Assembly: GCA_937919295.1 (NCBI GenBank)
Contig: CALFRX010000292.1
Coordinates: 1-5,975, forward strand
DNA length: 5,975 nucleotides
From: an uncultured Peptococcaceae bacterium
Lineage (GTDB): Bacteria > Bacillota > Dehalobacteriia > UBA7702
Reading direction: 5' to 3'
Both the position numbers and the translations under genes were made by a program. Shown piece by piece: positions 5,437-5,975 of the stretch. The notes beneath the pieces were generated by a model that saw nothing but the letters and a program-made list of their open reading frames with translations, made no database searches and was not told where the DNA came from. Numbering within the stretch: position 1 is the stretch's first letter; each line of letters opens with the position of its first letter.

Positions 5437-5975
5437 ATGTATTCTTTGGGATTTCTTGGCGCTGGCCAGATGGGGAGTGCCATCATCGGCGGCTTGAAAG
5501 AAAGATCGGCAGATACCAAGTGCCTCTTTTTTGATCTTGACCAAAGCCGCGCTACTGCTGTGGCCCAGCGTTACGCCGCGGCAGCCGAAACAAGTATTGG
5601 CGCTGTGCTGCGCCGGGCGGACGCCACGGTCATCGCGGTGAAGCCCCAGGTTTATCCGTCGATCGCCGGGGAAATTGCCGCCGGTTATCAGGAAGGGACC
5701 CTGCTTCTATCCATTATGGCAGGGGTGACCTTGGCGACTCTTAGCGAAACCTTACCCCAAAACGCGAAAGTGATTCGGCTGATGCCCAACACCGCCATGG
5801 CTGTGGGGGCAGGCGTATGCCTGCTGGCCGCCAACGAAAATGTCACGGAAGCGGAAAAGGAGCAAATCAGCGGTGTGTTTTCTCTCCTCGGTTTGGTCAA
5901 GGAGATATCCGAAAAAAATATGAACGGCGCCATGGCCATTTCCGGCAGCGGCCCCGCGTTTTTTTATACCATGGC
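5437..5975 (+). CDS. proC: Pyrroline-5-carboxylate reductase, N-terminal 179 codons
   Basis: Partial gene, open to the right edge. The enzyme reduces 1-pyrroline-5-carboxylate to L-proline with NAD(P)H, the last step of proline synthesis, in the cytoplasm. The Rossmann domain is complete: GFLGAGQMGSAIIGGL with the G8-x-G10-x2-G13 dinucleotide motif, FFDLD at 31-35, VIAVKPQ ending at Q71, LLLSIMAGV (89-97) and VIRLMPNT (112-119), then AVGAG. The dimerisation domain has begun, with AISGSGPAFFY at 167-177, the ProC signature region. About 90 further residues are expected past the window. The ATG at 5437 has GAGAGG 7-8 nt upstream, and the gene lies 39 nt after sepF with no terminator between, so it is probably in the same transcript. 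proC next to ylmE-sepF is a known arrangement in Firmicutes and cyanobacteria. Confidence 0.95.
   Translation, partial: MYSLGFLGAGQMGSAIIGGLKERSADTKCLFFDLDQSRATAVAQRYAAAAETSIGAVLRRADATVIAVKPQVYPSIAGEIAAGYQEGTLLLSIMAGVTLATLSETLPQNAKVIRLMPNTAMAVGAGVCLLAANENVTEAEKEQISGVFSLLGLVKEISEKNMNGAMAISGSGPAFFYTM

Noticed and set aside
5688..5939. Minus-strand open frame of 83 codons within proC
   Set aside because: Antisense to conserved ProC sequence, with no independent support.

Overview
This looks like chromosomal DNA from an anaerobic, low-to-medium GC Firmicute. The evidence is a ferredoxin-dependent 2-oxoacid oxidoreductase operon, strong Gram-positive-type Shine-Dalgarno sites, frequent TTG starts, and a pgeF(ylmD)-ylmE-sepF-type division cluster. 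An HlyD-like gene inside the cluster and proC after sepF suggest Negativicutes or a related clostridial lineage, but I cannot fix the genus from sequence alone.

Left part (1-1045, minus strand). Reading right to left, a good sigma-A-like promoter (1017-1045) drives a small DUF1858 protein with a redox-type CxxC. An intrinsic terminator (688-713) follows. Then come a two-cluster ferredoxin subunit (korD-like, TTG start) and the first 150 codons of the alpha subunit of a 2-oxoglutarate-type oxidoreductase (korA), which runs off the left edge. The two kor genes overlap by ATGA.

Middle (1046-2303). A beta-carbonic-anhydrase-like gene is transcribed rightward. It keeps the zinc ligands but appears to lack the usual Asp/Arg catalytic dyad. 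Its 3' end overlaps the 3' end of a leftward PAP2 membrane phosphatase gene by 43 bp. The PAP2 gene has its own clear promoter (2275-2303).

Right part (2368-5975, plus strand). A promoter at 2368-2396 starts the cluster pgeF, HlyD-like membrane-anchored adaptor, ylmE/yggS, sepF, proC. pgeF and the adaptor gene abut exactly. A second promoter (4116-4144) precedes ylmE. The cluster joins nucleoside repair (PgeF), PLP homeostasis (YlmE), Z-ring anchoring (SepF) and proline synthesis (ProC). proC runs off the right edge at codon 179.

Every gene falls in a recognisable family. I see no mobile element, CRISPR array, tRNA or rRNA, and no clear sign of an undescribed system. The most unusual items are the carbonic-anhydrase-like protein with a degenerate active site, the terminator placed directly before korD, and the orphan HlyD-like adaptor in a division cluster. 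The longest stretch without a gene is the 183 bp divergent region 968-1150.
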